DNA from: Chryseobacterium jejuense
Lineage (GTDB): Bacteria > Bacteroidota > Bacteroidia > Flavobacteriales > Weeksellaceae
NCBI RefSeq assembly: GCF_900100075.1
Contig: NZ_FNEG01000008.1
Location: 1-64,000, forward strand
Length of the DNA: 64,000 nt
Direction of reading: 5' to 3'
In this document: piece by piece, positions 35,610-44,736 of the stretch
Position numbering within the stretch: the stretch's first letter is position 1
How the letters are laid out: each line of letters opens with the position of its first letter
Made by a program: the position numbers and the translations under genes
The notes under the pieces: model-generated
Seen by the model: the letters and a program-made list of their open reading frames with translations, nothing else
Databases searched by the model: none
Told to the model about the DNA's origin: nothing

Positions 35610-37004
35610 TTATTTCAGGCTACCCACCATATCTTCCGGTTTTACCCATTCATCAAACTGTTCTGCGGTTAATAACCCAAGATTGACAGCTTCTTCTTTT
35701 AACGTTGTTCCGTTTTTATGAGCGGTTTTAGCAATTTTGGCTGCATTTTCATATCCAATATGAGTGTTTAAAGCCGTTACAAGCATTAAAGATTTATCTA
35801 CAAGTTCTTTAATTCTCTCATGGTTCGGCTCAATACCTACAGCACAGTGATCATTGAACGAAATACATGCATCAGCAATAAGTTGTGCAGATTGCAGGAA
35901 GTTGTAAGCCATCACCGGTTTGAAAACATTCAGCTCATAGTTTCCTTGAGTTCCTGCGAATGAAATAGTAGTGTCATTTCCAAGAACCTGAGCGCAAACC
36001 ATTGTCAGAGCTTCATTTTGAGTTGGATTTACCTTTCCAGGCATGATGGATGATCCCGGTTCATTTTCAGGGATGTGGATCTCTCCGATTCCGGAACGAG
36101 GTCCGGAGGCCAGTAATCTGATATCCTGAGCAATTTTGTATAGAGAAACAGCAAGTTGTTTTAATGCTCCATGGCTTTCAACAATAGCATCATGTGCTGC
36201 CAGTGCTTCAAATTTATTCTCAGCTGTAATAAACGGATGGTTAGTAAATTTTGCAATGTATTCAGCTACTTTTACATCATAACCATTTGGAGTATTCAGT
36301 CCTGTTCCTACTGCAGTACCACCTAAAGCCAATTCAGAAAGGTGAGGCAAGGTGTTTTTTAAAGCTCTTAATCCGTATTCCAGTTGAGCAACATAACCGG
36401 AAAACTCTTGTCCCAGTGTAAGTGGAGTAGCATCCATCAGGTGGGTTCTTCCGATTTTTACTACATCTTTGAAGGCTTTGGCTTTTTCAGCAAGAGTATT
36501 TTTTAATTTTTCAACAGCGGGAATAGTCACTTCCACTACTTTTTTGTAGGCTGCAATATGCATAGCGGTTGGATAAGTGTCGTTGGAGGATTGAGATTTA
36601 TTCACATCATCATTCGGATGAATTTCAGATTTTTCGCCTAAAGTTCCGCCATTATTAACATGGGCACGATTAGAAACCACTTCATTCACATTCATGTTGG
36701 ATTGCGTTCCGGAACCGGTCTGCCAGATTACTAATGGAAATTGATCGCTCAGTTTTCCTTCAAGAATTTCATCACACACTTTGGCGATCATATCTCTTTT
36801 TTCACCTGAAAGTACTCCTAAATCTGCATTAGTATAGGCTGCGGCCTTCTTTAAGTACGCAAAAGCTTCAATGATCTCGTGAGGCATGGATCCTTCAGGA
36901 CCAATTTTGAAATTATTTCTTGAACGTTCCGTCTGTGCACCCCAAAGTTTATCTGCAGGTACCTGCACTTCTCCCATGGTGTCTTTTTCAATTCTGTAAT
37001 TCAT
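35610..37004 (-). CDS. fumC: Class II fumarase
   Basis: 464 aa homotetrameric, iron-free fumarase. Family signature [13 protein letters not shown] with the catalytic Ser loop, plus [14 protein letters not shown] and [16 protein letters not shown]. Catalyses fumarate to malate in the TCA cycle. Divergently placed to the class I enzyme across 195 bp, so the cell has both types. Confidence 0.94.
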   Translation of the reverse strand: MNYRIEKDTMGEVQVPADKLWGAQTERSRNNFKIGPEGSMPHEIIEAFAYLKKAAAYTNADLGVLSGEKRDMIAKVCDEILEGKLSDQFPLVIWQTGSGTQSNMNVNEVVSNRAHVNNGGTLGEKSEIHPNDDVNKSQSSNDTYPTAMHIAAYKKVVEVTIPAVEKLKNTLAEKAKAFKDVVKIGRTHLMDATPLTLGQEFSGYVAQLEYGLRALKNTLPHLSELALGGTAVGTGLNTPNGYDVKVAEYIAKFTNHPFITAENKFEALAAHDAIVESHGALKQLAVSLYKIAQDIRLLASGPRSGIGEIHIPENEPGSSIMPGKVNPTQNEALTMVCAQVLGNDTTISFAGTQGNYELNVFKPVMAYNFLQSAQLIADACISFNDHCAVGIEPNHERIKELVDKSLMLVTALNTHIGYENAAKIAKTAHKNGTTLKEEAVNLGLLTAEQFDEWVKPEDMVGSLK

Positions 37005-37174
37005 TGTGGTTGAAATTTTAAAGTCTTTTAAATTTTGAAGCCACTTTTACTTTTTGTGGATTCATTATTTGGTTAGTATAAAGGTACTTATAAACTCATA
37101 AACCCGCAATTTATAATCATTATAAATATCAATTTTAATGACTGATTTTGCTCATCTTTTTTTAATGGAAGCCG

Positions 37175-37182
37175 TATTTTTG
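37175..37182 (+). promoter_or_regulatory. -7 box (TATTTTTG) of the class I fumarase gene
   Basis: TAnnTTTG 17 nt before the ATG at 37200, giving a nearly leaderless transcript. Confidence 0.6.
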
Positions 37183-37199
37183 TACAAACAAAAAATTGA

Positions 37200-38807
37200 A
37201 TGGACTTTAGATATCAGGATCCGTATCCAATTCAGAAAGATGATACGGTGTACAAAAAGCTTACATCAGATTATGTAAAGATTGAAAAACTAGGTGACAG
37301 AGAAATTTTAACTGTTGACCCGAAGGGATTGGAGTTATTGGCTGAAGAAGCTATGGCAGACGTTTCTTTCATGTTACGTTCTTCACACCTTGAAAGCCTT
37401 AAAAGAATCATTGATGATCCTGAAGCTACCGACAATGACAGATTCGTTGCTTATAACTTGTTACAAAACGCTGCTGTAGCGGTTGAGGGAGCTCTTCCTT
37501 CTTGCCAGGATACAGGAACGGCAATCGTAATGGGTAAAAAAGGAGAAAACGTATACACAGGTGTGGATGACGGTGAATTCTTAAGCCGTGGAATCTACAA
37601 TACTTACCAAAAAAGAAACTTAAGATATTCTCAGGTAGTTCCTTTAACAATGTTTGATGAGAAAAATTCAGGATCAAACCTTCCGGCACAGATTGATATC
37701 TATGCTAAAAAAGGAGATTATTATGAGTTCTTATTCTTAACAAAAGGAGGCGGTTCTGCTAACAAAACCTTCCTTTACCAAAAAACAAAATCTTTATTAA
37801 ACGAGAAGTCTCTTGAAGAATTTGTTAAAGAAAGAATCTCAGATCTTGGGACAGCAGCTTGCCCGCCCTACCACTTAGCATTAGTGATTGGAGGAACTTC
37901 AGCTGAGGCTAACCTTGCTGCAGTGAAGAAAGCTTCTGCAAAATATTATGATAATCTTCCAACAGAAGGAAATGAAGCTGGCCAGGCTTTCAGAGACCTT
38001 GAATGGGAAGCTAAAGTTCAGAAAATCTGCCAGGAAAGTGCTATCGGAGCACAGTTTGGTGGGAAATACCTTACTCACGATGTAAGAGTAATCAGACTTC
38101 CTAGACACGCTGCTTCTTGCCCGGTAGGAATGGGAGTTTCATGCTCAGCAGATAGAAATATCAAAGGGAAAATTACAAAAGACGGTATCTTCCTTGAGCA
38201 GTTGGAACAAGATCCAAAAAGATTCTTACCAGCAACGCCACCACATTTAGAAGAAGCTGTTGAAGTTAATTTGAATAAGCCAATGCCTGAAATTCTGGCG
38301 GAGCTTTCAAAATATCCAATCAAAACAAGACTAAAACTTAACGGGACATTAATCGTAGCAAGAGATATTGCTCACGCTAAGATCAAAGAAATCCTCGACA
38401 GCGGAAAACCGATGCCGGAATATTTCAAAAATCACCCCATTTACTATGCAGGACCTGCAAAGACACCGGAAGGAATGGCTTCAGGAAGTTTCGGCCCTAC
38501 AACAGCAGGGAGAATGGATGTTTATGTTGATGAATTCCAGAGCCATGGCGGAAGTATGATTATGCTGGCAAAAGGAAACAGAAGTAAAGATGTTGCCAAT
38601 GCTTGTAACAAATACGGAGGTTTCTATCTTGGATCTATTGGTGGACCTGCAGCTATTTTAGCCAAAGATAATATTGTATCAGTAGATGTAGTAGACTTCC
38701 CGGAATTAGGAATGGAAGCAGTAAGAAAAATTGAAGTAAAAGATTTCCCTGCATTCATCATTACGGATGATAAAGGAAACGATTTCTTTGCAAATCTTGC
38801 TCATTAA
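37200..38807 (+). CDS. fumA: Class I (iron-sulfur) fumarate hydratase
   Basis: 535 aa. N-terminal alpha domain with [17 protein letters not shown] (Cys 101 is the first 4Fe-4S ligand), SANKTFLYQ and [18 protein letters not shown] further Cys region, [14 protein letters not shown], follows, then a C-terminal beta domain with [11 protein letters not shown]. All expected cluster cysteines appear present. Oxygen-sensitive, in contrast to FumC next to it. A hairpin repeat follows. Confidence 0.92.
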   Translation: MDFRYQDPYPIQKDDTVYKKLTSDYVKIEKLGDREILTVDPKGLELLAEEAMADVSFMLRSSHLESLKRIIDDPEATDNDRFVAYNLLQNAAVAVEGALPSCQDTGTAIVMGKKGENVYTGVDDGEFLSRGIYNTYQKRNLRYSQVVPLTMFDEKNSGSNLPAQIDIYAKKGDYYEFLFLTKGGGSANKTFLYQKTKSLLNEKSLEEFVKERISDLGTAACPPYHLALVIGGTSAEANLAAVKKASAKYYDNLPTEGNEAGQAFRDLEWEAKVQKICQESAIGAQFGGKYLTHDVRVIRLPRHAASCPVGMGVSCSADRNIKGKITKDGIFLEQLEQDPKRFLPATPPHLEEAVEVNLNKPMPEILAELSKYPIKTRLKLNGTLIVARDIAHAKIKEILDSGKPMPEYFKNHPIYYAGPAKTPEGMASGSFGPTTAGRMDVYVDEFQSHGGSMIMLAKGNRSKDVANACNKYGGFYLGSIGGPAAILAKDNIVSVDVVDFPELGMEAVRKIEVKDFPAFIITDDKGNDFFANLAH

Positions 38808-38825
38808 TTAAATAAAAAAGTCCTT

Positions 38826-38873
38826 GAGAGCGGAGATATGAGATCATTGAATAAGTCTCAAATCTCCCGTCTC
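38826..38873. repeat. Intergenic inverted repeat after fumA
   Basis: GAGAGCGGAGATATGAGA (38826-38843) pairs with 38856-38873 except for three positions, around a 12-nt loop. No T run follows, so it is more likely a dispersed REP-like hairpin than a terminator. Confidence 0.5.
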
Positions 38874-38952
38874 ATGGCCTTAAAATCTATATAGAATTAA
38901 AATAAATTAAAAAATAGAGCCTGTATCTTTTGTGTAAACAGGAAAAAAGCTT

Positions 38953-38960
38953 TATTTTTG
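38953..38960 (+). promoter_or_regulatory. -7 box (TATTTTTG) fixing the start of the small membrane gene
   Basis: Consensus TAnnTTTG. An in-frame TTG lies inside the box (38958), so translation must begin downstream at ATG 38979. Confidence 0.6.
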
Positions 38961-38978
38961 CCTAAAATCTTTAAGAGA

Positions 38979-39263
38979 ATGATAACTATTTTATCAGCAT
39001 TTTGGCCGTTCTACCAGTTCCTTTGGACTGTATTTTTCATTACTATGTTCTTAGTAGGATTCTGGTGTATTTTTATGTTCTTCGGATTAGTAATCCCAAT
39101 GTGGCTAACTGAAGGTTTGAAAGAGTACTTCGGAAAAGTGAAGCCTTTCGATCCTGAAGATATCAGAAGAAAGCTTATTACTGAGCAGGAAGGTGTAGAA
39201 ACTATCTACAGCCAGCCTAAAGGAAACGGACCTTTCCTTCACGATCACGGACATCATCATTAA
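38979..39263 (+). CDS. Small membrane protein with His-rich tail
   Basis: 94 aa from ATG 38979, chosen because the upstream TTG overlaps the promoter box. Two close hydrophobic segments (about 6-27 and 29-45) are followed by a soluble tail (EYFGKVKPFDPEDIRRKL) and the end HDHGHHH. The His tail could bind metal. Not a family I recognise. Monocistronic; a terminator follows. Confidence 0.6.
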   Translation: MITILSAFWPFYQFLWTVFFITMFLVGFWCIFMFFGLVIPMWLTEGLKEYFGKVKPFDPEDIRRKLITEQEGVETIYSQPKGNGPFLHDHGHHH

Positions 39264-39327
39264 TTGATTGTCATTGCTTTTTCACCTGAATTCTGAAAAA
39301 GTAATATCAAAGCAAAACAACATATAT

Positions 39328-39357
39328 AAACCGCTTAATTTTTTTTAAGCGGTTTTT
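39328..39357. terminator. Bidirectional terminator
   Basis: AAACCGCTTAA (39328-39338) with TTAAGCGGTTT (39345-39355), flanked by A and T runs, between convergent genes. Confidence 0.85.
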
Positions 39358-40251
39358 CTATTTATTATTCCGTAGATGTTCCGGAGAGACGCCAAACTTC
39401 TTTTTAAAAGCCCGGGTAAAATTCTGGAGATATTCATAGCCGCATTCAATAGCAATTTCCTTTATCATCATTTCTTTGTCTGTAATCAGCTTTCTGGCTT
39501 TCAGCATTCTTAATTCAGAAATGTAGTGACTGATTGTAGTGTGGTATTCCGCCTTGAACTCTTTCCTGATGAGGTTTTGATTTACCCCTATTAATTTTCC
39601 GATTTCCTCTGCTTTAATATTCCGGTGATAATTTTCATCAATGAATTTTTTAATGATTTCAGGAGCTTTTGAGGAAGCTTTCAGGTTGTTTTTTTCATTG
39701 AACTGTTCAAAAATAAGGATAAGCAGCTTGATGATCTTAGCTTCAATAAACAGCTTCTGCATGATTCCCTTTTTAGAATAGCTTAGAATCTCTTTTAATA
39801 TAATATGCATTTCAACGGTCATGTTGGGAGGAGTGGCTTTTTGAAGAAAGACGAAATTGTTATGGATCATATTTTCCAGAATTTCGGCTCCCTCTCCATT
39901 AGTTTCCGGAGTAATTAGATTTGAAATGTACTGGTAATTGAGCTGAATATGCAGATATTTCAGAGGTTCTTCACTGTTGGTCCATAATTCTGCTTTGTTT
40001 TTCTGCAGAGAATAATGAAGGATGTATTGATTCTTTTTAAACATGAACTGAATATCACAATCATGAGCTTTCAAATGAATGTCCGGACTTAATAAGAACA
40101 GAAGATTAAAACTAGATGAGGACTCCAGGAGGTATAATCTTGAAGCTCCTTTAAATCTCGATGAATCCTGTATGATAATTTCAATATTCTCCGATCTGAA
40201 AACGATCTCATTTTCCTGTTGATTCCCCATACAACACATTTTTACAGCCAT
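39358..40251 (-). CDS. AraC-family regulator
   Basis: 297 aa. The last 100 residues form two helix-turn-helix motifs of the AraC type (AEEIGKLIGVNQNLIRKEF and EIAIECGYEYLQNFTRAFKKKF, then GVSPEHLR). The N-terminal 190 residues are a cupin-like sensor without clear ligand. The ATG at 40251 is used; ATG at 40230 is also possible. Divergent from a FISUMP/T9SS gene across 122 bp, a plausible target. Confidence 0.85.
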   Translation of the reverse strand: MAVKMCCMGNQQENEIVFRSENIEIIIQDSSRFKGASRLYLLESSSSFNLLFLLSPDIHLKAHDCDIQFMFKKNQYILHYSLQKNKAELWTNSEEPLKYLHIQLNYQYISNLITPETNGEGAEILENMIHNNFVFLQKATPPNMTVEMHIILKEILSYSKKGIMQKLFIEAKIIKLLILIFEQFNEKNNLKASSKAPEIIKKFIDENYHRNIKAEEIGKLIGVNQNLIRKEFKAEYHTTISHYISELRMLKARKLITDKEMMIKEIAIECGYEYLQNFTRAFKKKFGVSPEHLRNNK

Positions 40252-40323
40252 AGTACCACGTAAAGTACTCTTATAGGATAACTAAAAGGTGGGAAATGAT
40301 AACCCGGATTTAATTTCGTAAGG

Positions 40324-40331
40324 TACTTTTG
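40324..40331 (+). promoter_or_regulatory. -7 box (TACTTTTG) of the FISUMP gene
   Basis: Fits TAnnTTTG, 42 nt before the start codon, in the gap shared with the AraC gene. Confidence 0.5.
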
Positions 40332-40373
40332 CGCAAAATTAAATTAAATTTAGAATAAATAAAAATAATATTT

Positions 40374-41405
40374 ATGGTTGGAGATTTATCTTTTGCAGTA
40401 CGAAACCTGGGAATAGGAATTATGCTGATGGCTGGAAGTGTATTAAGTGCACAACAAGGCTGCAATAATACTGATCCTGGAAATAATGTTGGTGATTTGG
40501 GATGTGTAACCTTTACCTATCGTGGGCAGCCGGTTACTTATATTACTGTAAGAACTGCGGATGGAAATATCTGGCTTAAGCAAAATCTTGGAAGTGAAAG
40601 AGTAGCAGAATCTATGAATGATGATAAGGCGTATGGAGATTTGTTTCAATGGGGAAGATGGGATGATGGGCATCAATTGAGAACTTCTTCCACAGCTTTT
40701 GCTCCTTCTAGCAATACTCCGGATGGTTTACAAGGCGAGGCTTCTTTTGTTACAGGATCTCCGGCATGGTGGTCTACTAATGGTCTTGATGATAAATGGT
40801 CTGGGACTGGTTTTTCAGAAATAACAGAAACTATTGGAGTTGATCCTTGTAAAGCAATCGGGAACGGTTGGAGACTACCTTCTCAAGGAGAATGGGGAGA
40901 TATTGCTCAGGCTGTAGGAATTCAGTCACCTGTAAAAGCCTTTGAAGGAATTTTAAAATTACCAATGGGAGGTTTCCGTAATTCATCAGATGGAGGTTTT
41001 ACTTTTGTAGGTCAGAAAGGGTATTATTGGAGTTCTACTGCTACAGGAATTGGTGGAAAATATTTGTATATCGGAACGCTGGTAGCAAATGCTTCAGCCG
41101 GAGCATCACGAGGGCAAGGCTCATCGGTAAGATGTATGAAGACTCAAGATCAATTAGGTACCACAGACATTCATCTGAAACGAAATAAGGTTGAGGTATA
41201 CCCGAATCCTGTTAAAGGAATTCTTACCCTCAAAAGTGATCCAGTGATTGAGGGAGTGAAGATTCTTAATGCTGTCGGACAAAGTATAGGCGCTTCATTT
41301 TCAGACAATAAGGTTAATATGAATAGCCTTCCATCAGGGTTATATATGATAGAGTTAAAATTAAAGAACGGAGAATCTGTGGTAAAGAAAATTATGAAAA
41401 ATTAA
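40374..41405 (+). CDS. T9SS-exported FISUMP-domain protein
   Basis: 343 aa. Signal peptide about 1-26 (SVLSA|QQ). Residues 50-260 match the Fibrobacter succinogenes major paralogous domain: IWLKQNLGSERVAES, GDLFQWGRWDDGHQ, GNGWRLPSQGEWGDIAQ, GYYWSSTATG, SSVRCMKT. The end (VEVYPNPVKGILTLKS ... SLPSGLYMIELK, VKKIMKN) is a type A T9SS sorting domain, so the protein is taken through the outer membrane and cut or anchored there. Role unknown. Divergent from an AraC gene. Confidence 0.82.
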   Translation: MVGDLSFAVRNLGIGIMLMAGSVLSAQQGCNNTDPGNNVGDLGCVTFTYRGQPVTYITVRTADGNIWLKQNLGSERVAESMNDDKAYGDLFQWGRWDDGHQLRTSSTAFAPSSNTPDGLQGEASFVTGSPAWWSTNGLDDKWSGTGFSEITETIGVDPCKAIGNGWRLPSQGEWGDIAQAVGIQSPVKAFEGILKLPMGGFRNSSDGGFTFVGQKGYYWSSTATGIGGKYLYIGTLVANASAGASRGQGSSVRCMKTQDQLGTTDIHLKRNKVEVYPNPVKGILTLKSDPVIEGVKILNAVGQSIGASFSDNKVNMNSLPSGLYMIELKLKNGESVVKKIMKN

Positions 41406-41482
41406 TTTTTTTAACATTTGAATCAATATATCTGCGAGATTTCCGTTACATACGGTATAGTTCATTACAATTACTTTTATTG

Positions 41483-41516
41483 AAAGGCTCATGAAATTTT
41501 TCATGGGTCTTTTTTT
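41483..41516 (+). terminator. Terminator after the FISUMP gene
   Basis: AAAGGCTCATGAAA (41483-41496) with TTTCATGGGTCTTT (41499-41512), two mismatched or wobble positions, and a T run. Confidence 0.75.
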
Positions 41517-41602
41517 ATGATCTGGTAAAACATCTATGGTTAAATAAAATAAAATCATTCTCGTGAAGAAAAATTAATATTATATTCGATAAAAATAAAG
41601 AC

Positions 41603-44437
41603 ATGAAAAAGTTTTATTCTGTTGTTTTGCTATTCATTACAACGGTTGTTTGGGGGCAGATTAACTATACGGTTTCTCCCAATCCTTTTAATGAGACAAA
41701 CGCTATAACCCTCACAATTCCCGGAAATCAGATTGACGAATCGGCCTGGGGAGTAACCAATAATGCAATTTATATCTGGTCCTGGTCCTTTGATGTCAAT
41801 TATCAGAACAGCCTAGATTGTCCTACCAACGGAAGCTGGAATAGCTCCAATGATCTGAACAAACTTAACTATAACGCTGCAACAGATACATATTCACTAA
41901 CACTAACGCCAACTGTTTTTTTCGGCAGAACGGGAATCGGAAGGTTTGGATTTTTATTAAAAGATAAAACAGGATCACATCAGAGCTCTCCAGATATCTT
42001 CGTGAATGTGGGTATCCTGAACTTAAACTTGACAAATCCTGCAGCAAACAGTCTTACAACAGTCCCGGCGGGAAACACCATCAATATTACAGCAACAACT
42101 AATGTTAATGCTACTTTTCAGCTTAAAGCCAATGGAGCAGTAGTGAACTCCGTATCTACACCCTCTCAATCTTATTCCTATAATTATACAGTTTCACAGG
42201 ATGCCAGCATGGAACTTGTTGCCACAGAGGGAAGTGGTTCGAAAACAGCAACTTTCATTCTACAGGTTCCCCGAAATGTACTTTCTGAAACCATTCCGAA
42301 CTGGATTAAACAGGGAATAAATTATGACCCGATAGATCCTACAAAGATTGGGCTTGCTTTGTATGCTCCTCACAAAAACTTTGTGCACGTCATCGGAAGT
42401 TTCAATAATTGGACCGTGAATGATACTTATTTGATGAAACGTGATACCACCAATCCCGACCTTTATTGGATTGAAATGAATGGATTGACTCCACAACAGT
42501 TGTATACATTCCAGTACAGGACTAATGATTTGAAAAAAGTAGCTGACCCTTATTCTCCTCAGATCTTATCTTCTTATGATGATCCATGGATTTCCTCATC
42601 AACCTATCCTAATCTTCCGGTATTTCCGGCAGGGCAGAGTTTTGAGGCTTCAACATTCAAGACAGGACAAACATCTTACAATTGGCAAATTACCAATTTT
42701 CAGAGACCAGTAAAAGAAGATCTTGTGGTGTATGAACTTTTGCTAAGAGATTTTACGCAGGAAAAAAACTGGCAGTCTTTGATTAATAAAATTTCCTATT
42801 TAAAAAATCTAAAAATCAATGCCATTGAATTACTTCCTATTATGGAATTTGATGGAAATCTTTCCTGGGGATACAATACTTCCTTCCATTATGCCTTAGA
42901 TAAAGCCTATGGAACTCCGGAAAAATTCAAAGAATTTGTTGATTTGTGTCACCAAAATGGGATTGCTGTGATTCTGGATGTCGCTTTTAATCATGCAACA
43001 GGGCGTTCTCCATTAGTAAGACTTTGGAATATAGATCCTGATGGGGATGGTTTTGGTGATGTGGCTCCAAATAACCCTTATTTCAATCAGGTTCCGAAGC
43101 ATTCATATAATGTGTTTAATGATTTTAACCATTCCAGCCCTTCAACTCAATATTACGTTGAAAGATGTCTTGAACAATGGTTGAAAGAGTATCACATTGA
43201 TGGCTTCCGTTGGGATTTGACGAAAGGCTTCACTCAAAACTGTTCTGAAAATGATGAAAACTGTACCAATGCCTATCAGCAGGACAGAGTAGACATCATG
43301 AAGCAGTATGCAGATAAACAATGGGCACTTGATCCTAATTCTTACATGATATTTGAGCACTTGGGAACAGATCAGGAAGAACTGCAATGGGCCAATTACA
43401 GAGTAGCAGAAGGAAAAGGAGTGATGCTTTGGAATAAACAGACGGAGCCTTATAATCAGAATACGATGGGCTACAAGGATAACAGTAATTATGACCGTAT
43501 GAATCATAATCTTCATGGGTTTACCAGCATGAGAGCAGTAGGATATGGTGAAAGCCATGATGAAGAAAGATTGATGTTTAAAAATCTTTCTTATGGAGCA
43601 GTCAATGGAAACTATAGTGTAAAGAACCTGAATACGGCTTTGGAAAGAATGAAAACATTCGGTGCTACATTCTTTACCATTCCAGGCCCAAAGATGATCT
43701 GGCAATTTGGGGAACTAGGCTATGAATTCAGTATCAACAGATGCGCAGATGGAAGTATTAACAACGGATGTAGAACCGATGAAAAACCTGTAGCTTTTAC
43801 ATTAGGATATGATAGCGATGCCAACAGAAAGGCTGTTTATGATACATGGGCGAAGATTATTGATATCAGAAATACCAATCCAGTATTCAAATCAAAAACC
43901 TATACCATAGAGTCAAACAACCTTGCCAATGATCCTGATGGTTTAATTACACGAATTTATGTTTACGACAACACCATTAACGGACTGAAAAACGTGGTAG
44001 TTCTTGCGAATTATTCCACTTCCGCACAAAATGTAGTTCCTTATTTCCCATATGTTGGTCAGTGGAAAAATTTGATGGATGATACCCTCTCAAATATTAG
44101 TTCTACAATAGCTCCAATTACTTTACAGCCTGGAGAATTCAGGATTTTTGGAAACTTTGCCGGGGCTTTATCCGTTTCAGATGTAAACGCAGGAAACAAA
44201 TTGTCTCTTCAGATTGCAGATAACCCGATCAAAAATGGTTCAGTAAAATTGATCTTTAATAAAGCTAAAAACGGAGAAATTATCATCTTCGATATGAGTG
44301 GTAAAAAGCTGGATTCTTTCAAATTGGATAAAGAAAATGGCACTTATGAGCTAAAGGTAAATTATCCGCCGGGAACGTATCTGGTCCACCTCAAATCAGA
44401 AACCGGAATGGCGATTCAAAAGATGATCGTAAAATAA
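41603..44437 (+). CDS. T9SS-exported GH13 alpha-amylase-family enzyme
   Basis: 944 aa. Signal peptide 1-18 (VVWG|QI). Two N-terminal beta-sandwich domains (about 20-215 and 240-350, the latter with the NFVHVIGSFNNW starch-binding-like signature of CBM48/E-set). A GH13 barrel follows: region I DVAFNH (about 459), region II DGFRWDLTK with the nucleophile Asp (about 531), region III IFEHLG with the acid Glu (about 583), region IV ESHDEE (about 650). A T9SS sorting domain closes it (YELKVNYPPGTYLVHLKSE). Likely cleaves alpha-glucans outside the cell. Not in a PUL: no SusC/SusD beside it. Confidence 0.87.
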   Translation: MKKFYSVVLLFITTVVWGQINYTVSPNPFNETNAITLTIPGNQIDESAWGVTNNAIYIWSWSFDVNYQNSLDCPTNGSWNSSNDLNKLNYNAATDTYSLTLTPTVFFGRTGIGRFGFLLKDKTGSHQSSPDIFVNVGILNLNLTNPAANSLTTVPAGNTINITATTNVNATFQLKANGAVVNSVSTPSQSYSYNYTVSQDASMELVATEGSGSKTATFILQVPRNVLSETIPNWIKQGINYDPIDPTKIGLALYAPHKNFVHVIGSFNNWTVNDTYLMKRDTTNPDLYWIEMNGLTPQQLYTFQYRTNDLKKVADPYSPQILSSYDDPWISSSTYPNLPVFPAGQSFEASTFKTGQTSYNWQITNFQRPVKEDLVVYELLLRDFTQEKNWQSLINKISYLKNLKINAIELLPIMEFDGNLSWGYNTSFHYALDKAYGTPEKFKEFVDLCHQNGIAVILDVAFNHATGRSPLVRLWNIDPDGDGFGDVAPNNPYFNQVPKHSYNVFNDFNHSSPSTQYYVERCLEQWLKEYHIDGFRWDLTKGFTQNCSENDENCTNAYQQDRVDIMKQYADKQWALDPNSYMIFEHLGTDQEELQWANYRVAEGKGVMLWNKQTEPYNQNTMGYKDNSNYDRMNHNLHGFTSMRAVGYGESHDEERLMFKNLSYGAVNGNYSVKNLNTALERMKTFGATFFTIPGPKMIWQFGELGYEFSINRCADGSINNGCRTDEKPVAFTLGYDSDANRKAVYDTWAKIIDIRNTNPVFKSKTYTIESNNLANDPDGLITRIYVYDNTINGLKNVVVLANYSTSAQNVVPYFPYVGQWKNLMDDTLSNISSTIAPITLQPGEFRIFGNFAGALSVSDVNAGNKLSLQIADNPIKNGSVKLIFNKAKNGEIIIFDMSGKKLDSFKLDKENGTYELKVNYPPGTYLVHLKSETGMAIQKMIVK

Positions 44438-44441
44438 ATAC

Positions 44442-44479
44442 AAAGGCAAATTTGCAAATCAGCAGGTTTGCCTTTTTTT
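44442..44479 (+). terminator. Terminator after the GH13 gene
   Basis: AAAGGCAAA (44442-44450) with TTTGCCTTT (44467-44475) and a T run; isolates the GH13 gene from the riboswitch transcript. Confidence 0.8.
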
Positions 44480-44500
44480 CTTCAAAGGAATGAGTCTCTT

Positions 44501-44531
44501 TTTGCATATTTGAAAAATAAGTCTACCTTTG
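44501..44531 (+). promoter_or_regulatory. Promoter of the riboswitch transcript (TTTG-N19-TACCTTTG)
   Basis: Both consensus boxes are complete, with the -33 TTTG at 44501-44504 and the -7 box at 44524-44531. Transcription should start about 44538, right at the riboswitch P1 stem. Confidence 0.75.
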
Positions 44532-44539
44532 CACTAGAT

Positions 44540-44640
44540 TTATCAAGAAAGGTGGAGGGATTTGGCCCAATGAAACCTTAGCAACCAACACAATTCCAGA
44601 AGTGTAAAGGTGCTAATTCCAACCCGATGGGGGAGATAAG
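44540..44640 (+). ncRNA. SAM-I riboswitch (S-box)
   Basis: The conserved SAM-I bases are in order: TTATC of P1 with AAGAAAGGTGGAGGGA, GGCCCAATGAAACCT, AGCAACC, the AAGGTGCTAATTCC core, and GGGGGAGATAA closing P1 (44635-44639 pairs with 44540-44544). It lies in the leader of the TonB-dependent receptor gene. A 7-bp hairpin TCTGCAG/CTGCGGA (44690-44709) lies between it and the start, without a T run, so control may be at translation. Binding of S-adenosylmethionine normally switches expression off. Confidence 0.93.
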
Positions 44641-44736
44641 TGAAGTCAATATTTCTTATATGAATTCCATTTCTTGAAGTCTTGTGTATCTGCAGAACGA
44701 TCTGCGGAAGAATATTATTAATTGGCAAGAACAAAG

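Noticed and set aside
43142-43705. 187-codon frame antisense to the GH13 gene
   Set aside because: A shadow of the coding strand's codon use; His-, Ile- and Ser-rich without any motif. The same holds for the long antisense frames at 57165-57671, 61149-61619 and 17438-17878.
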